Positions 35,513 to 44,382 of a DNA stretch of 64,000 nucleotides are shown piece by piece. The stretch covers positions 186,001 through 250,000 of the forward strand of contig JACPUU010000021.1 of assembly GCA_016192075.1 (NCBI GenBank), written 5' to 3'. Every line of letters starts with the position of its first letter. Positions within the stretch are counted from its first letter, which is position 1. This DNA comes from Bacteroidota bacterium. Lineage in GTDB: Bacteria > Bacteroidota > Bacteroidia > Flavobacteriales_D > Crocinitomicaceae. Under the pieces are notes generated by a model. That model did no database searches and had not been told where the DNA came from. It saw only the letters and a list, made by a program, of their open reading frames with translations. Position numbers and translations under genes: made by a program.

Positions 35513-36499
35513 ATGCCTGAACTTTCAAGCCAGAAATTAATGCTGCTTATTGCAGTTGCCGTAATTATACTGGGTTATGTAATTTTAAAACTGAAAGCAC
35601 ACTTTGCCAAAGGAGAACTGGTACAGGCGCTGCTGGTTGACAACCGCGTTGTTATGCTAACCGGTTTACACCAGGCATCCGGGGGAGGCATGAGTTCAAC
35701 CGCAGGTGGCAGCCGCTATATCCGCTTAAAAATAGTGGATGCTGCTACAGGCAAAGTCACAGGCCGAAAAATTATTTCACCGCAATACGAAATCAGAATG
35801 GTGGTTAATGGAATCATCTGGCTGGCATTAAACCGGGCCCGTTACCAAAAAAGAGCCGATCAGGAACTTATAGCGATTGATGTTTTTTCACTGAAAAAGG
35901 TATTCGATGCCAATCAACTGAAAAAAGCACTTGGCATTGGCCGCAATGAATTGTTTCACTCCCTGAATTTTGACACAAAAACAAGTCAGCTTTTAATTGT
36001 AACCGCAGCGGGTTTCAACCATACTTTTGATTGCACAACGCTGCAGGCGTCCGGTGCTTCTAAAAACAGTCTGCCTTCTCCTGATACATATACCGCTGTT
36101 CAATCACAACGAGCCGGTAAATTTCATTTTGATAAACTGGAAAATGCGGAGCGCTTCAGGCTCTTTCACGATAAAATCCCTTTTAACGGAAACGAGAGTT
36201 TTGTGAATCCGGTTTGCTTGTTTGCGGGCAGCACGGCAAATACCAACGAGGTGCTTGTTTTTTTTCACCAGCGTGACCTTAACCGACAAACAGAATCATA
36301 CCTTTCAATAGCCCGGCAAGGTGATTCTAAAATCACGCATTTGCTGACAATAAACGCGGCTTCAACAAACGCAGTTGAAGTATTCAGGGCAGGTGAAACC
36401 AACACCCATACCTTTATTTCAACACGCCATGCAACGCGCGACTCGGTCATAGCCATTGACAAATCAACTGCCTCACTGAGCTGGCGGTGTAAAAACTAA
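35513..36499 (+). CDS. PA2928-like membrane-anchored protein
   Basis: 328-aa protein with an N-terminal TM anchor (about 8-27) and a beta-propeller-like body (VQALLVDNRVVMLTGLH, RYIRLKIVDAATGKVTGRK, TSQLLIVTAAGFNHTFD). It resembles the PA2928 family, whose function I do not know. The start is at 35513 (MPELSS); the upstream ATG at 35462 lies before a -7-like box (TTACCTTGCC). No partner is adjacent. Confidence 0.5.
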   Translation: MPELSSQKLMLLIAVAVIILGYVILKLKAHFAKGELVQALLVDNRVVMLTGLHQASGGGMSSTAGGSRYIRLKIVDAATGKVTGRKIISPQYEIRMVVNGIIWLALNRARYQKRADQELIAIDVFSLKKVFDANQLKKALGIGRNELFHSLNFDTKTSQLLIVTAAGFNHTFDCTTLQASGASKNSLPSPDTYTAVQSQRAGKFHFDKLENAERFRLFHDKIPFNGNESFVNPVCLFAGSTANTNEVLVFFHQRDLNRQTESYLSIARQGDSKITHLLTINAASTNAVEVFRAGETNTHTFISTRHATRDSVIAIDKSTASLSWRCKN

Positions 36500-36589
36500 T
36501 TCCGGCACTTAAGGTTGCACCATACAACTACCGGTTAATGGTCCATTTGCCTTAATTTAGTCCTGCATTCTCAAAATTTTAAATAACCC

Positions 36590-38338
36590 ATGCGGCAAAA
36601 TCTTTCTCTCATTTTATTACTGCTTTATTTCGTAACGGCTTGTAACCAGGGTTCACAAACCGAAGAAACACAGTCAATTCAGGAAATGCTTGAGCGCGAA
36701 ATGCAAAACCAGCAACGCTCGCTGAACGGAGACGGATCAGACTACCTGGTTGAAATTATTACCGATGAAACTGAAGTTCAACAACTGATCCGGCGCATTG
36801 CCAAAAGTCAGAAAAACCGAGAAAATAACGTGGATTTTTTTGATGATCCGGAATCGTTGGGTGCCCGTTACAAAGCCGGAGATAAAAGCGTCGTGCCTGA
36901 AATTGTTGCGCTGATGAAAGGCCGCATGAATGATGAAAAAAGTAACCTTTTCTGGCAGCTCACACCCTGGTTTGAAGATGAAGCATTTACCATTACAGAA
37001 CCGGAATTGATTGAGGCCGTTTTTGACAATATCACCCGCGGTGGTGAACAAGAAGAAAAAGCCATTCAGCTGGCCGGTGAACTAAAATTAAAGGGCTATG
37101 TTACCCGGTTTGAAAAACGCCTGCTTTCAGGTGAATCAGCTGACCCCGGACGTTTATTTTACTGGTTAAGCCAGGACGGAACCAGTTCCAAAGCGCTCAC
37201 CTACGCTGAAACAGAATTACAGTCGGGCAGCGTTTCAGAAGAAATGCTGGTTGATTATGTTCAGGGGCTTGGGGGTTATTGCGAATACGGTTCCAAAACA
37301 AACAAAAATAAAGCGCTTGATTTGTGTTATTACATCTATAACCAGGACCTCGTTCCCGCTGCAAAATTTAATGAACTGCGTGATAGTTATGCTTCTGATA
37401 ATCCGGCGTGGGACCTGCTACTCGCGCTTTTTAAATACGGCGACACCCGTTCTGTTTTAGCCGCTGAAAATTATTACCGCAGAGACATTTTGCAAACCGA
37501 TGCGTTGAGTTGCCTGATACGGCTCGAGGGCAAAAAACACGCCGATAAAGTGTACCATTTACTTGAATCTGAAACCAAATACGAAGATGGTTTGATTCAT
37601 GTACCGGCTATGTATGCACTCACAAATGACAAAGCCTTAATTGAAACCAGCATTGTGAATTTCGAAAAATTTCTGGCAGACTCGTATGAAGATTACGTAC
37701 TGGAAAAATTGCTGAATGCACTCGATGAAACAGACCCGGCAAACACCCTGAAAAACCTGGACGCCTACCTGACCAGCACAGCCATTCAGGAAGATGCTGA
37801 ACAGCTGCACCGCATAATGCACACCACCGCTACAGAAGTAGCAACCTATTTGCTGGATCACCACTTGATTGATCAACCCGTTGATGCGGTTAAACTGGCT
37901 GAAATTAATGATCAACAAGGTACTGAAGCCATTTGGTCCGTGCTTGAACTTTCAGGTATTCAACTTTGGTTTGATGCAGAAACCGATTTAGTGCCGGCTG
38001 ACTACGATGTGCTGCTGGAAGATTTTTTCAAAATCAGCCACGGCAAATTAGACGGTGCCGTGGCAGGTATGGAAGCCGAATCAGACGATGATTTCGAAAC
38101 AATTACCTACGAAGTTATGGTGGTTTTCAACAACAAAGGCTACGTTATTAAACCCGAAGACATTGGCGATTGGTATGACGTGCAGCACGTTGAAAAATTA
38201 CTCAACACCATACTCGAAGACAATGGTATTGCAGAACGTTATGTACCGGTAATTTCCGGCGACCAGACTGCACAATATATTTTTGGTGATGAAGAAGCAG
38301 CAACCGCGTTTATTGAAGAGTTCAGGTTGGGGTATTGA
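36590..38338 (+). CDS. Large lipoprotein of unknown function
   Basis: 582 aa. Lipoprotein signal with lipobox VTAC (Cys18). The body is alpha-helical and acidic, resembling a HEAT/armadillo-like solenoid (NLFWQLTPWFEDEAFTITEPELIEAV, DALSCLIRLEGKKHADKVYHLLESE, IHVPAMYALTNDKALIE). I do not recognise a family. Likely outer-membrane facing the periplasm. The gene is monocistronic. Confidence 0.6.
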   Translation: MRQNLSLILLLLYFVTACNQGSQTEETQSIQEMLEREMQNQQRSLNGDGSDYLVEIITDETEVQQLIRRIAKSQKNRENNVDFFDDPESLGARYKAGDKSVVPEIVALMKGRMNDEKSNLFWQLTPWFEDEAFTITEPELIEAVFDNITRGGEQEEKAIQLAGELKLKGYVTRFEKRLLSGESADPGRLFYWLSQDGTSSKALTYAETELQSGSVSEEMLVDYVQGLGGYCEYGSKTNKNKALDLCYYIYNQDLVPAAKFNELRDSYASDNPAWDLLLALFKYGDTRSVLAAENYYRRDILQTDALSCLIRLEGKKHADKVYHLLESETKYEDGLIHVPAMYALTNDKALIETSIVNFEKFLADSYEDYVLEKLLNALDETDPANTLKNLDAYLTSTAIQEDAEQLHRIMHTTATEVATYLLDHHLIDQPVDAVKLAEINDQQGTEAIWSVLELSGIQLWFDAETDLVPADYDVLLEDFFKISHGKLDGAVAGMEAESDDDFETITYEVMVVFNNKGYVIKPEDIGDWYDVQHVEKLLNTILEDNGIAERYVPVISGDQTAQYIFGDEEAATAFIEEFRLGY

Positions 38339-38988
38339 TGTGGTTTTTGGGGATGTTTTTCTTTGTCTGTTCAACGACTTTCTTTGAGACTGGTTTACCT
38401 CGTTAAATGAACAAAACCGATGAAAGAAATAATCTTGGTCAATGTTTTATTTTGCATCTCTATTCAGCATGGACTAGGGTTATGCACCAATCCAAATACT
38501 TGAATTTTTTTAAACTATTCCTAAACTCATCTGCTTCTTTGAAGGTTTTAAACCAAGGCGTTCTATCAATAATACTCAAACCCGGAATAATTAACGGGCA
38601 ATTTGAATGTCTCACATCACAGACTTTCCAATACATAATTTTAATTTTTATACAAGATACAAAAGGCTGATAATTATTTAAAGACAAATTTTCATTCCTT
38701 ATAGCATATATTCTATGTAAAAGACGCTTTTGTACCAATTCCCACCCCCACAGCCGTAATGTCGTTCTGCACAAATCCAATGAAGAGCGACCAAGACCTG
38801 GTTCCAACACAACACCTCCCAACATTCAGACAGCGATTGAATAAATTCCGATCGTTATCAGCTAAGCCCGCTGCGTTATCTGATTGATATATAATACGCT
38901 AACAAGCCCATGTGGAGTACTTTTAACAAGTTCATCCGCAGCGCATGTCTTTATTTCTTATTCTTGTAGTTGAGAAGATAAATTTATC
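38339..38988. other. 650-bp AT-rich region with a possible small gene
   Basis: AT-rich stretch with only short open frames; codon use differs from neighbours. The best candidate is on the minus strand (38460-38636). It may be a remnant of an older gene. Confidence 0.5.
38460..38636 (-). CDS. Possible small hypothetical protein
   Basis: 58 aa. The segment MYWKVCDVRHSNCPLIIPG and RTPWFKTFKEADEFRNSLKK reads like real protein, and the frame is open further upstream, but no family is recognised and no promoter is clear. It could be a gene fragment. Confidence 0.3.
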   Translation of the reverse strand: MYWKVCDVRHSNCPLIIPGLSIIDRTPWFKTFKEADEFRNSLKKFKYLDWCITLVHAE

Positions 38989-39246
38989 ATGACAATTCAC
39001 GAATCGTTTGAGCAATCTTTCCGGTACTCCCTTGATCATGAAGATGAGCTCATGCTGAAGTATAAAAACAAAGTGGTGGCCATTTACCTCAACCGCGTTT
39101 TGGGCGTATATGAAAGTACGCTGGATGCGTATCTCAACGTTCCTAAACAACACGGCGTTGAACCGGGGTCGTTTATTATAAAAACGTGTTCGCCCCAGGA
39201 ACCGCGGTACGTTAAACTTTATCACTCCAATTCTGATTTGGGATAG
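38989..39246 (+). CDS. DUF5678-like small protein, partner of the retropepsin
   Basis: 85-aa cytosolic protein: HEDELMLKYKNKVVAIYLNRVLGVYESTLDAYL, then EPGSFIIKTCSPQE. This layout resembles DUF5678-type small proteins that, as I recall, are encoded immediately before retropepsin-like proteases. The next gene starts 9 bp later, so they are cotranscribed. A physical link with the protease is inference. Confidence 0.6.
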   Translation: MTIHESFEQSFRYSLDHEDELMLKYKNKVVAIYLNRVLGVYESTLDAYLNVPKQHGVEPGSFIIKTCSPQEPRYVKLYHSNSDLG

Positions 39247-39255
39247 TAAAGTTAA

Positions 39256-39717
39256 ATGAATCTTGTCTCTGACGCTTTTATAAAAGAGTTCCAGCCCGGA
39301 AAAACAGACCTGACTACAAGTGTCGGCATTTGCAGAGTTTTTGATTCGGATACCATTGGCCAACCACCAAAACCTCACCTGACTTCAGCACTTTGGGACA
39401 CCGGCTCTTCAAACTGCATGATCACACGGGCCCTGGCAGAAAGTCTGGAACTTCACCCGATCAAAAAAGTACCCGTTGCCCATCACGAAGGCCTGTCTTA
39501 TTCCAATGTATATCTTATGGCTATTTACGTCACCAAAAGATACTACTTTTTTGTAGAGCTGACTGAAACAAATGCCCCAAGCGACAACTTTGAAATAATC
39601 ATTGGTATGGATGTAATTTCCAAGGGAGATTTTGCACTGACCAGTAAAAATAACCGGATTACGTTTTCGTTCAGACTTCCGTCTTCAACTCACATTGATT
39701 TTACGAAAGAGGTTTAA
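39256..39717 (+). CDS. Retropepsin-like aspartic protease
   Basis: 153-aa single-domain aspartyl protease. The active site is ALWDTGSSNCMITRALAESL with catalytic Asp in DTGSS; the Ile-Gly flap-side motif IIIGMDVISKGDFALT resembles the second conserved region (G-M/L-D-x-I) of dimeric retropepsins. Dimerisation would supply the second Asp. Substrate unknown. Directly follows the small DUF5678-like gene. Confidence 0.75.
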   Translation: MNLVSDAFIKEFQPGKTDLTTSVGICRVFDSDTIGQPPKPHLTSALWDTGSSNCMITRALAESLELHPIKKVPVAHHEGLSYSNVYLMAIYVTKRYYFFVELTETNAPSDNFEIIIGMDVISKGDFALTSKNNRITFSFRLPSSTHIDFTKEV

Positions 39718-39836
39718 TTCCTTTTCTCATTCAACCGGGCTTCCAGGAGATTGGTTTACTTTCAACATCCGAAACTTCAGCGCAGGATGACTTAGACAAC
39801 AAAACCACCGCATGTAGAGTTCGTCACGACTCCCCG

Positions 39837-39889
39837 CCAATTAACCCCATAAAAAAAGCCCCGCAGTTGCGGAGCTTTACGTTGGCCCA
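39837..39889 (-). repeat. 53-bp direct duplicate of tRNA-Gln 3' end plus terminator (copy 1)
   Basis: Identical to 39969-40021, offset 132 bp. It contains the last nucleotides of the tRNA acceptor strand and the downstream hairpin terminator. Confidence 0.9.
39851..39876 (-). terminator. Duplicated terminator hairpin
   Basis: Copy of the tRNA-Gln terminator 132 bp further on, with a 9-bp stem (one G-T pair), 2-nt loop and T run on the minus strand. Confidence 0.75.
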
Positions 39890-39921
39890 TTTATCCTTCG
39901 TAATGCAATGAAGATGGGCCA
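39883..39921 (-). pseudogene. tRNA-Gln remnant: acceptor stem only
   Basis: On the minus strand TGGCCCA (39915-39921), a 25-nt insert containing CTTC...GAAG inverted ends, and TGGGCCA (39883-39889), followed by a copy of the terminator. The tRNA body is missing. Confidence 0.6.
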
Positions 39922-39968
39922 GGGCTTGCTTCGGCTACACTGCGTTTCGCTCAGCATAAACTTCTCGC

Positions 39969-40021
39969 CCAATTAACCCCATAAAAAAAGCCCCGCAGTT
40001 GCGGAGCTTTACGTTGGCCCA
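39969..40021 (-). repeat. 53-bp direct duplicate (copy 2, belongs to the intact tRNA)
   Basis: Second copy of the block at 39837-39889. It includes the true 3' end and terminator of tRNA-Gln. Confidence 0.9.
39983..40008 (-). terminator. Terminator of tRNA-Gln
   Basis: 9-bp stem (39989-39997 with 40000-40008), loop GT, T run on the minus strand, just after the tRNA 3' end. Confidence 0.85.
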
Positions 40022-40086
40022 CTAGGGCTCGAACCTAGACTCTTCTGAACCAAAATCAGACGTGTTGCCAGTTACACCATGGGCCA
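40014..40086 (-). tRNA. tRNA-Gln(TTG)
   Basis: 73-nt cloverleaf: acceptor TGGCCCA/TGGGCCA with discriminator A, D arm GTGT...CAC... , anticodon stem TCTGA/TCAGA with loop TTTTGGT and anticodon TTG (plus-strand 40051-40053), T arm CTAGG-TTCGAGC-CCTAG. The CCA end is not encoded. The gene decodes CAA/CAG. Confidence 0.95.
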
Positions 40087-40113
40087 ATATTCTCCTTCAA
40101 AATTTGCAGTTTC

Positions 40114-40166
40114 TGTTGCCAGCCTGCCCGCCGTAGTGCAACGAAGGAGGGTTACACCGTAGGCCA
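40114..40166 (-). pseudogene. tRNA-Gln 5' fragment with insert in the D loop
   Basis: Minus strand reads TGGCCTACGGTGTAAC (40151-40166), then a 28-nt insert (40123-40150), then CTGGCAACA (40114-40122). The true gene reads GTGTAAC directly into TGGCAACA. No anticodon arm follows. Confidence 0.6.
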
Positions 40167-40175
40167 ATAAACCAA

Positions 40176-40232
40176 TCTTTGCCTTCCGATGCACATCCAC
40201 CGAAGCATTGCGGAGGTGGGCACCATGGGCCA
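40176..40232 (-). pseudogene. tRNA-Gln 5' fragment, second interrupted copy
   Basis: Minus strand TGGCCCATGGTG (40221-40232) is identical to the start of tRNA-Gln, then a 38-nt insert with a CCACC...GGTGG inverted core, then GGCAAAG-like sequence resembling the next tRNA segment. Interrupted at the same D-loop region as the other copy. Confidence 0.55.
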
Positions 40233-40428
40233 ATTTTGCTAAAAGCAATCTCAGAACGTGCTGTTTATGCCATTAGCGGGTGCAAATTTAAACATTTTTT
40301 TTGTTTTGCAAGGGCTTGGCAAAAAAACCTTATGTCTTAATTGCTGTGAAGCCAAACCCCCTTTTAGTGTTTTTTAAGAGCCGGGCTCCGAATATATTTC
40401 TAAATTCGCAACTGCTTAAAACAAACGT

Positions 40429-43400
40429 ATGGATTACAAAAGACTGAACACCATTGTAGGTTGGATGGTATTTCTCTTCGCCACCAGTGTCTACATTCTG
40501 ACACTTGAACCAACAACCAGCTTATGGGATTGCGGTGAGTACATCACAACCGCTTACAAACTGGAAGTAGGTCACCCTCCGGGAGCACCGCTCTTTATGA
40601 TGCTGGGACGCCTCTTTACCATTTTTGCGTCGCCTGAAAATGCGGCTTACATGGTTAACATGATGTCTGCCCTGAGCAGTTCATTCACCATTCTGTTCCT
40701 GTTCTGGACTATTACCATGATTGGAAAACGCATTGTTTTAACTCCTTCATCGGTATTTGGCGCTGAAACTGCAGCTCCAAAAAAATCGGTTGGACGTGAT
40801 TTAACAATGGCTGAACAATGGGCCATTCTGGGCAGCGGACTCATTGGTGCTGTTGCTTACACCTTCTCTGATTCATTCTGGTTTTCGGCTGTTGAGGGTG
40901 AGGTTTACGCCATGTCTTCGTTTTTTACAGCTATCGTAATCTGGGCTATTTTTAAATGGGATCACGAACTACAGCAGCAAGAGTGGTACACTGACAATGC
41001 AGACATTCAGGGCCGCAACGCCAACCGCTGGCTGATTTTTATTTTCTTCATGGTGGGTCTTTCCATCGGTGTCCACTTATTGAACCTCTTGTGTATTCCG
41101 GCTATTGCCTACGTCATCTATTTCCGCAAGTTCAAAGAAACCAATGCGCTTGGATTCATTGTAACAGGTATCATCGGGGTTTTTACACTGGGTATTGTAC
41201 AGTCTGTACTGATTCCAAAAACGGTACAGATTGCCGGATTCTTTGAGCGTTTCTTTGTAAACGACTTGGGTATGCCGTTTAATGCCGGTACACTCTTCTT
41301 TTTCTTGTTTATGGCAGGTATAATTGTAGCATTGCTGCTCTATTCAAAACGTAAAAACTGGGCCATTGTGAACACCTCTGCATGGGCCTTGTCTATGATT
41401 TTTATCGGGTATAGCTGTTTTGCCATGATCGTAATTCGTTCAAATGCCAATACACCGCTCGATGAAAACGACCCTGAAAACCTGGTAAGTTTAGAATCTT
41501 ACCTGAAACGTGAGCAATACGGTGACTGGCCCATTCTCTATGGTCCTTACTTTACGGCAGATTATGCCCCGCGCACAGATTGGGATGATCGCAGTGATGT
41601 GTATCAGCGTTTGTTTGTAGTAACCAACCGCACCGGAAAAGACCTGAAAGGATTCAAAAGCAAACAGGAAGCCGATGATTATGCTAAAAATTCAGGTGGA
41701 ACCGTGGTTGAAAAATACCTGCTCACCTTTAGCGGAGAGAAAGGAAAACCAACGTTTGACCCTGAACATTCTACTTTTTTACCACGGATGTACAGTAAAG
41801 AACCACACCATATAAGCGGGTACAAAAGCTGGTCAGGCCACGTAGGTAATTCAAAACCTACCATGGGACAAAACCTGGCTTATTTTGGCAGTTACCAGGT
41901 TGACTGGATGTACTGGCGTTATTTTATGTGGAATTTTTCTGGTCGCCAGTGGGATGAGCAAGGCCATGGCGGTGCCCGTGACGGGAACTGGATTTCAGGT
42001 TTGAATTTTATTGACAAACACCATATTGGTGACCAAACCAACGTTCCGGCCTTTATTGAAAACAATGCCGCACACAACAAATTTTACATGCTGCCATTGG
42101 TTCTGGGTTTAATTGGTTTCATTTTCATGCTCATGAAAGCGTCTAAAGAATGGTGGATTGTTATGCTGCTTTTCTTACTCACCGGTTTTGCCATTATTAT
42201 TTACCTGAACCAAAAACCAAGTGAACCGCGTGAGCGTGATTATGCCTACGCCGCATCGTTCTATGCATTTGCTATTTATGTTGGTCTTTCAGTACTGGCG
42301 CTTTACCAGGCTTATAAATCCATGACCTGGAAAGAACTGGCTATTCTCATCAGTCCACTGGTTGGTTTAAGCATCATTTTTGCCGCAGCTGATAAAACGC
42401 TTGCGCTGAGCATGATTTATATGACCTTTATTATTGCCGCTGCATTTGCATTGATGATTGCCCTGCGAAATGTTTTCAGCAATGAAAATCACGGCGCCAT
42501 GACATCTGCCCTGCTGGCATTACCTATTCCAATTATGATGGGTGTTGTTGGCTGGGACGACCATGACCGGAGCGAGCGTTATACGGCACGTGATCTGGCA
42601 TACAATTACCTGATCAGCTGTGATGACAATTCCATCATTTTTACCAACGGTGATAACGACACGTTCCCGCTGTGGTACCTGCAAGAGGTAGAAGGCACTA
42701 AAACAAGTGTTCGCGTATGTAACCTGTCACTCTTAAATACAGATTGGTATACGGAGCAAATGACCCGCCAGGCTTACGATTCAAAACCACTGCCAATCAA
42801 ATTTACAGAAGAACAGTATCGTCAAAACGGCCTGCGTGATTACATGTACGTTTTTGGAACCAATGAACTGACAATGCGCAGCGGTGAGCTGGAACCAAAA
42901 TGGCGTGACATTCTCACCAAAAAAATTGAGTACAACCCTGATTTATTCAAACCGGCTTTTGCAGCTGCCTGTGACTCACTGACCAAAATTCTTTCAACGA
43001 CTGAATTTGCTGTCAAAGAACCGGCAATGATGAGTAAACTGCCGACCTTTGATACCTCAGGAACCTACTTTGAATTCAGAAATCTGATTTTTAACCTGAC
43101 TTCAGAAGAGTCAAGGGTGAAATACTTCAACAATTTCTCACCTGATCAGCAAATGAATGATCAGCTTTCTCAAATGGTCAGAGGTTCTATTCAAAATGTG
43201 CTGGTTGAATTAAACGATGCTTTTGATTACCTGCCGGCTGACTTTGTAATGGAGTGGCTGCGCAATGATGCCAATGCTGAAGTAGATGGCGAAAACACCG
43301 TGTTTATTATGCCTACCAAAGGTTTAACGGTGTTGGTTGATAAAGAAAAAGTGCTGGCAAACGGCATTGTTTCAGAAGCAGATGCCAGCCGCGTTCAGGA

Positions 43401-44373
43401 TAAAATTCAATGGAAAATTCCAAAACAAAGCATCTACAAAGCTGACCTGATGATTCTGGACATTGTGGCACATTTCAACTGGGACCGTGCCGTGTATTTT
43501 GCAAGTTCTGCAGAGCGCTCAACATACCTTGGTCTTGACAAGTATTTTTATTCTGAAGGCCTTGTTTACAAACTGGTACCGTTCCCGGTAACCGGCAACC
43601 GCAATCCAAATTCACTGGGTGAAATCAACAAGCCTAAGCTGTATGAAAACCTGATGACTACCTTTAAATGGGGTAATATGGAAACCGAAGGCGTGCTGGT
43701 TGATTACTATACCCGCCGTTTGACCAACAACTACCGTGTACAATTCAGCGTGCTGGCAGATGCTTACCTGGAAGAGCATGACCTGCACCAGCAATTAATT
43801 ACGGGTATGAAAGAAGTATTGGCTGCTCCGGCACCACCGGATACGAGCTACGCTTACCCTACACCGGTTGGCCGTTTTACACGTGCACAAATGCCTGAAC
43901 AAATTAAAAAATCAGAGGCCATTGTTGCAGACTGTAAAGTTAAAATTGCTGAGGTGCTTGACCGTTCACTGGTTGTAATGCCTGAGTATAATGTGCCTTA
44001 TGACAAAGTGTTCCCGTCGTACATTTCAACTTACTACGGCGCCGGACACGAAGCCAAAGCAGAAGAACTTTCTAAAAAAATGCTGGTGGTTTTTGAAGAA
44101 GAAATTGATTATTACCTGGGCGTTGATCCAAAATTCACCGCTACTATGATTGATGACTTGTTTGGAACATACCGCGGTGTTTTCTCTATTTACCAGGCGG
44201 TGAACCTTTATGCCACAAACGAGGCATACAAAGAAGAAGTCAGCGCCAAATTCTATTCAGTTACTGAACGTGTTCAGGCTGCACTGCCAAGAATTCAACG
44301 TGTAAGCCCGGCCGCATTCCAGCAGATTGAACAAACCTTCTACGCCTTCTTCCAACGCATTATGGCAATGTAA
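40429..44373 (+). CDS. DUF2723 membrane protein (protein O-mannosyltransferase-like)
   Basis: 1314-aa membrane enzyme. The N-terminal 600 residues carry about 11 TM helices and the DUF2723 signature: YILTLEPTTSLWDCGEYITTAYKLEVGHPPGAPLFMMLGRLF with its Asp-Glu pair, the GT-C-type catalytic loop. A second hydrophobic block is at about 605-700, then a large soluble C-terminal half. DUF2723 (GT117/TMEM260-related) proteins are thought to be O-mannosyltransferases; in Bacteroidota they are implicated in protein O-glycosylation by inference. The polysaccharide deacetylase follows 9 bp after the stop, so cotranscribed. Confidence 0.88.
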   Translation: MDYKRLNTIVGWMVFLFATSVYILTLEPTTSLWDCGEYITTAYKLEVGHPPGAPLFMMLGRLFTIFASPENAAYMVNMMSALSSSFTILFLFWTITMIGKRIVLTPSSVFGAETAAPKKSVGRDLTMAEQWAILGSGLIGAVAYTFSDSFWFSAVEGEVYAMSSFFTAIVIWAIFKWDHELQQQEWYTDNADIQGRNANRWLIFIFFMVGLSIGVHLLNLLCIPAIAYVIYFRKFKETNALGFIVTGIIGVFTLGIVQSVLIPKTVQIAGFFERFFVNDLGMPFNAGTLFFFLFMAGIIVALLLYSKRKNWAIVNTSAWALSMIFIGYSCFAMIVIRSNANTPLDENDPENLVSLESYLKREQYGDWPILYGPYFTADYAPRTDWDDRSDVYQRLFVVTNRTGKDLKGFKSKQEADDYAKNSGGTVVEKYLLTFSGEKGKPTFDPEHSTFLPRMYSKEPHHISGYKSWSGHVGNSKPTMGQNLAYFGSYQVDWMYWRYFMWNFSGRQWDEQGHGGARDGNWISGLNFIDKHHIGDQTNVPAFIENNAAHNKFYMLPLVLGLIGFIFMLMKASKEWWIVMLLFLLTGFAIIIYLNQKPSEPRERDYAYAASFYAFAIYVGLSVLALYQAYKSMTWKELAILISPLVGLSIIFAAADKTLALSMIYMTFIIAAAFALMIALRNVFSNENHGAMTSALLALPIPIMMGVVGWDDHDRSERYTARDLAYNYLISCDDNSIIFTNGDNDTFPLWYLQEVEGTKTSVRVCNLSLLNTDWYTEQMTRQAYDSKPLPIKFTEEQYRQNGLRDYMYVFGTNELTMRSGELEPKWRDILTKKIEYNPDLFKPAFAAACDSLTKILSTTEFAVKEPAMMSKLPTFDTSGTYFEFRNLIFNLTSEESRVKYFNNFSPDQQMNDQLSQMVRGSIQNVLVELNDAFDYLPADFVMEWLRNDANAEVDGENTVFIMPTKGLTVLVDKEKVLANGIVSEADASRVQDKIQWKIPKQSIYKADLMILDIVAHFNWDRAVYFASSAERSTYLGLDKYFYSEGLVYKLVPFPVTGNRNPNSLGEINKPKLYENLMTTFKWGNMETEGVLVDYYTRRLTNNYRVQFSVLADAYLEEHDLHQQLITGMKEVLAAPAPPDTSYAYPTPVGRFTRAQMPEQIKKSEAIVADCKVKIAEVLDRSLVVMPEYNVPYDKVFPSYISTYYGAGHEAKAEELSKKMLVVFEEEIDYYLGVDPKFTATMIDDLFGTYRGVFSIYQAVNLYATNEAYKEEVSAKFYSVTERVQAALPRIQRVSPAAFQQIEQTFYAFFQRIMAM

Positions 44374-44382
44374 GAACGGTAT

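Larger units (their letters stand above)
39718..40428. other. tRNA-Gln locus with interrupted tRNA copies and hairpins
   Basis: One intact tRNA-Gln gene (40014-40086, minus) surrounded by at least three partial copies, two terminator copies and short inverted repeats. No protein gene. Confidence 0.7.

Noticed and set aside
39883-39921. A second functional tRNA-Gln gene
   Set aside because: Only the acceptor stem is present; the D, anticodon and T arms are missing.
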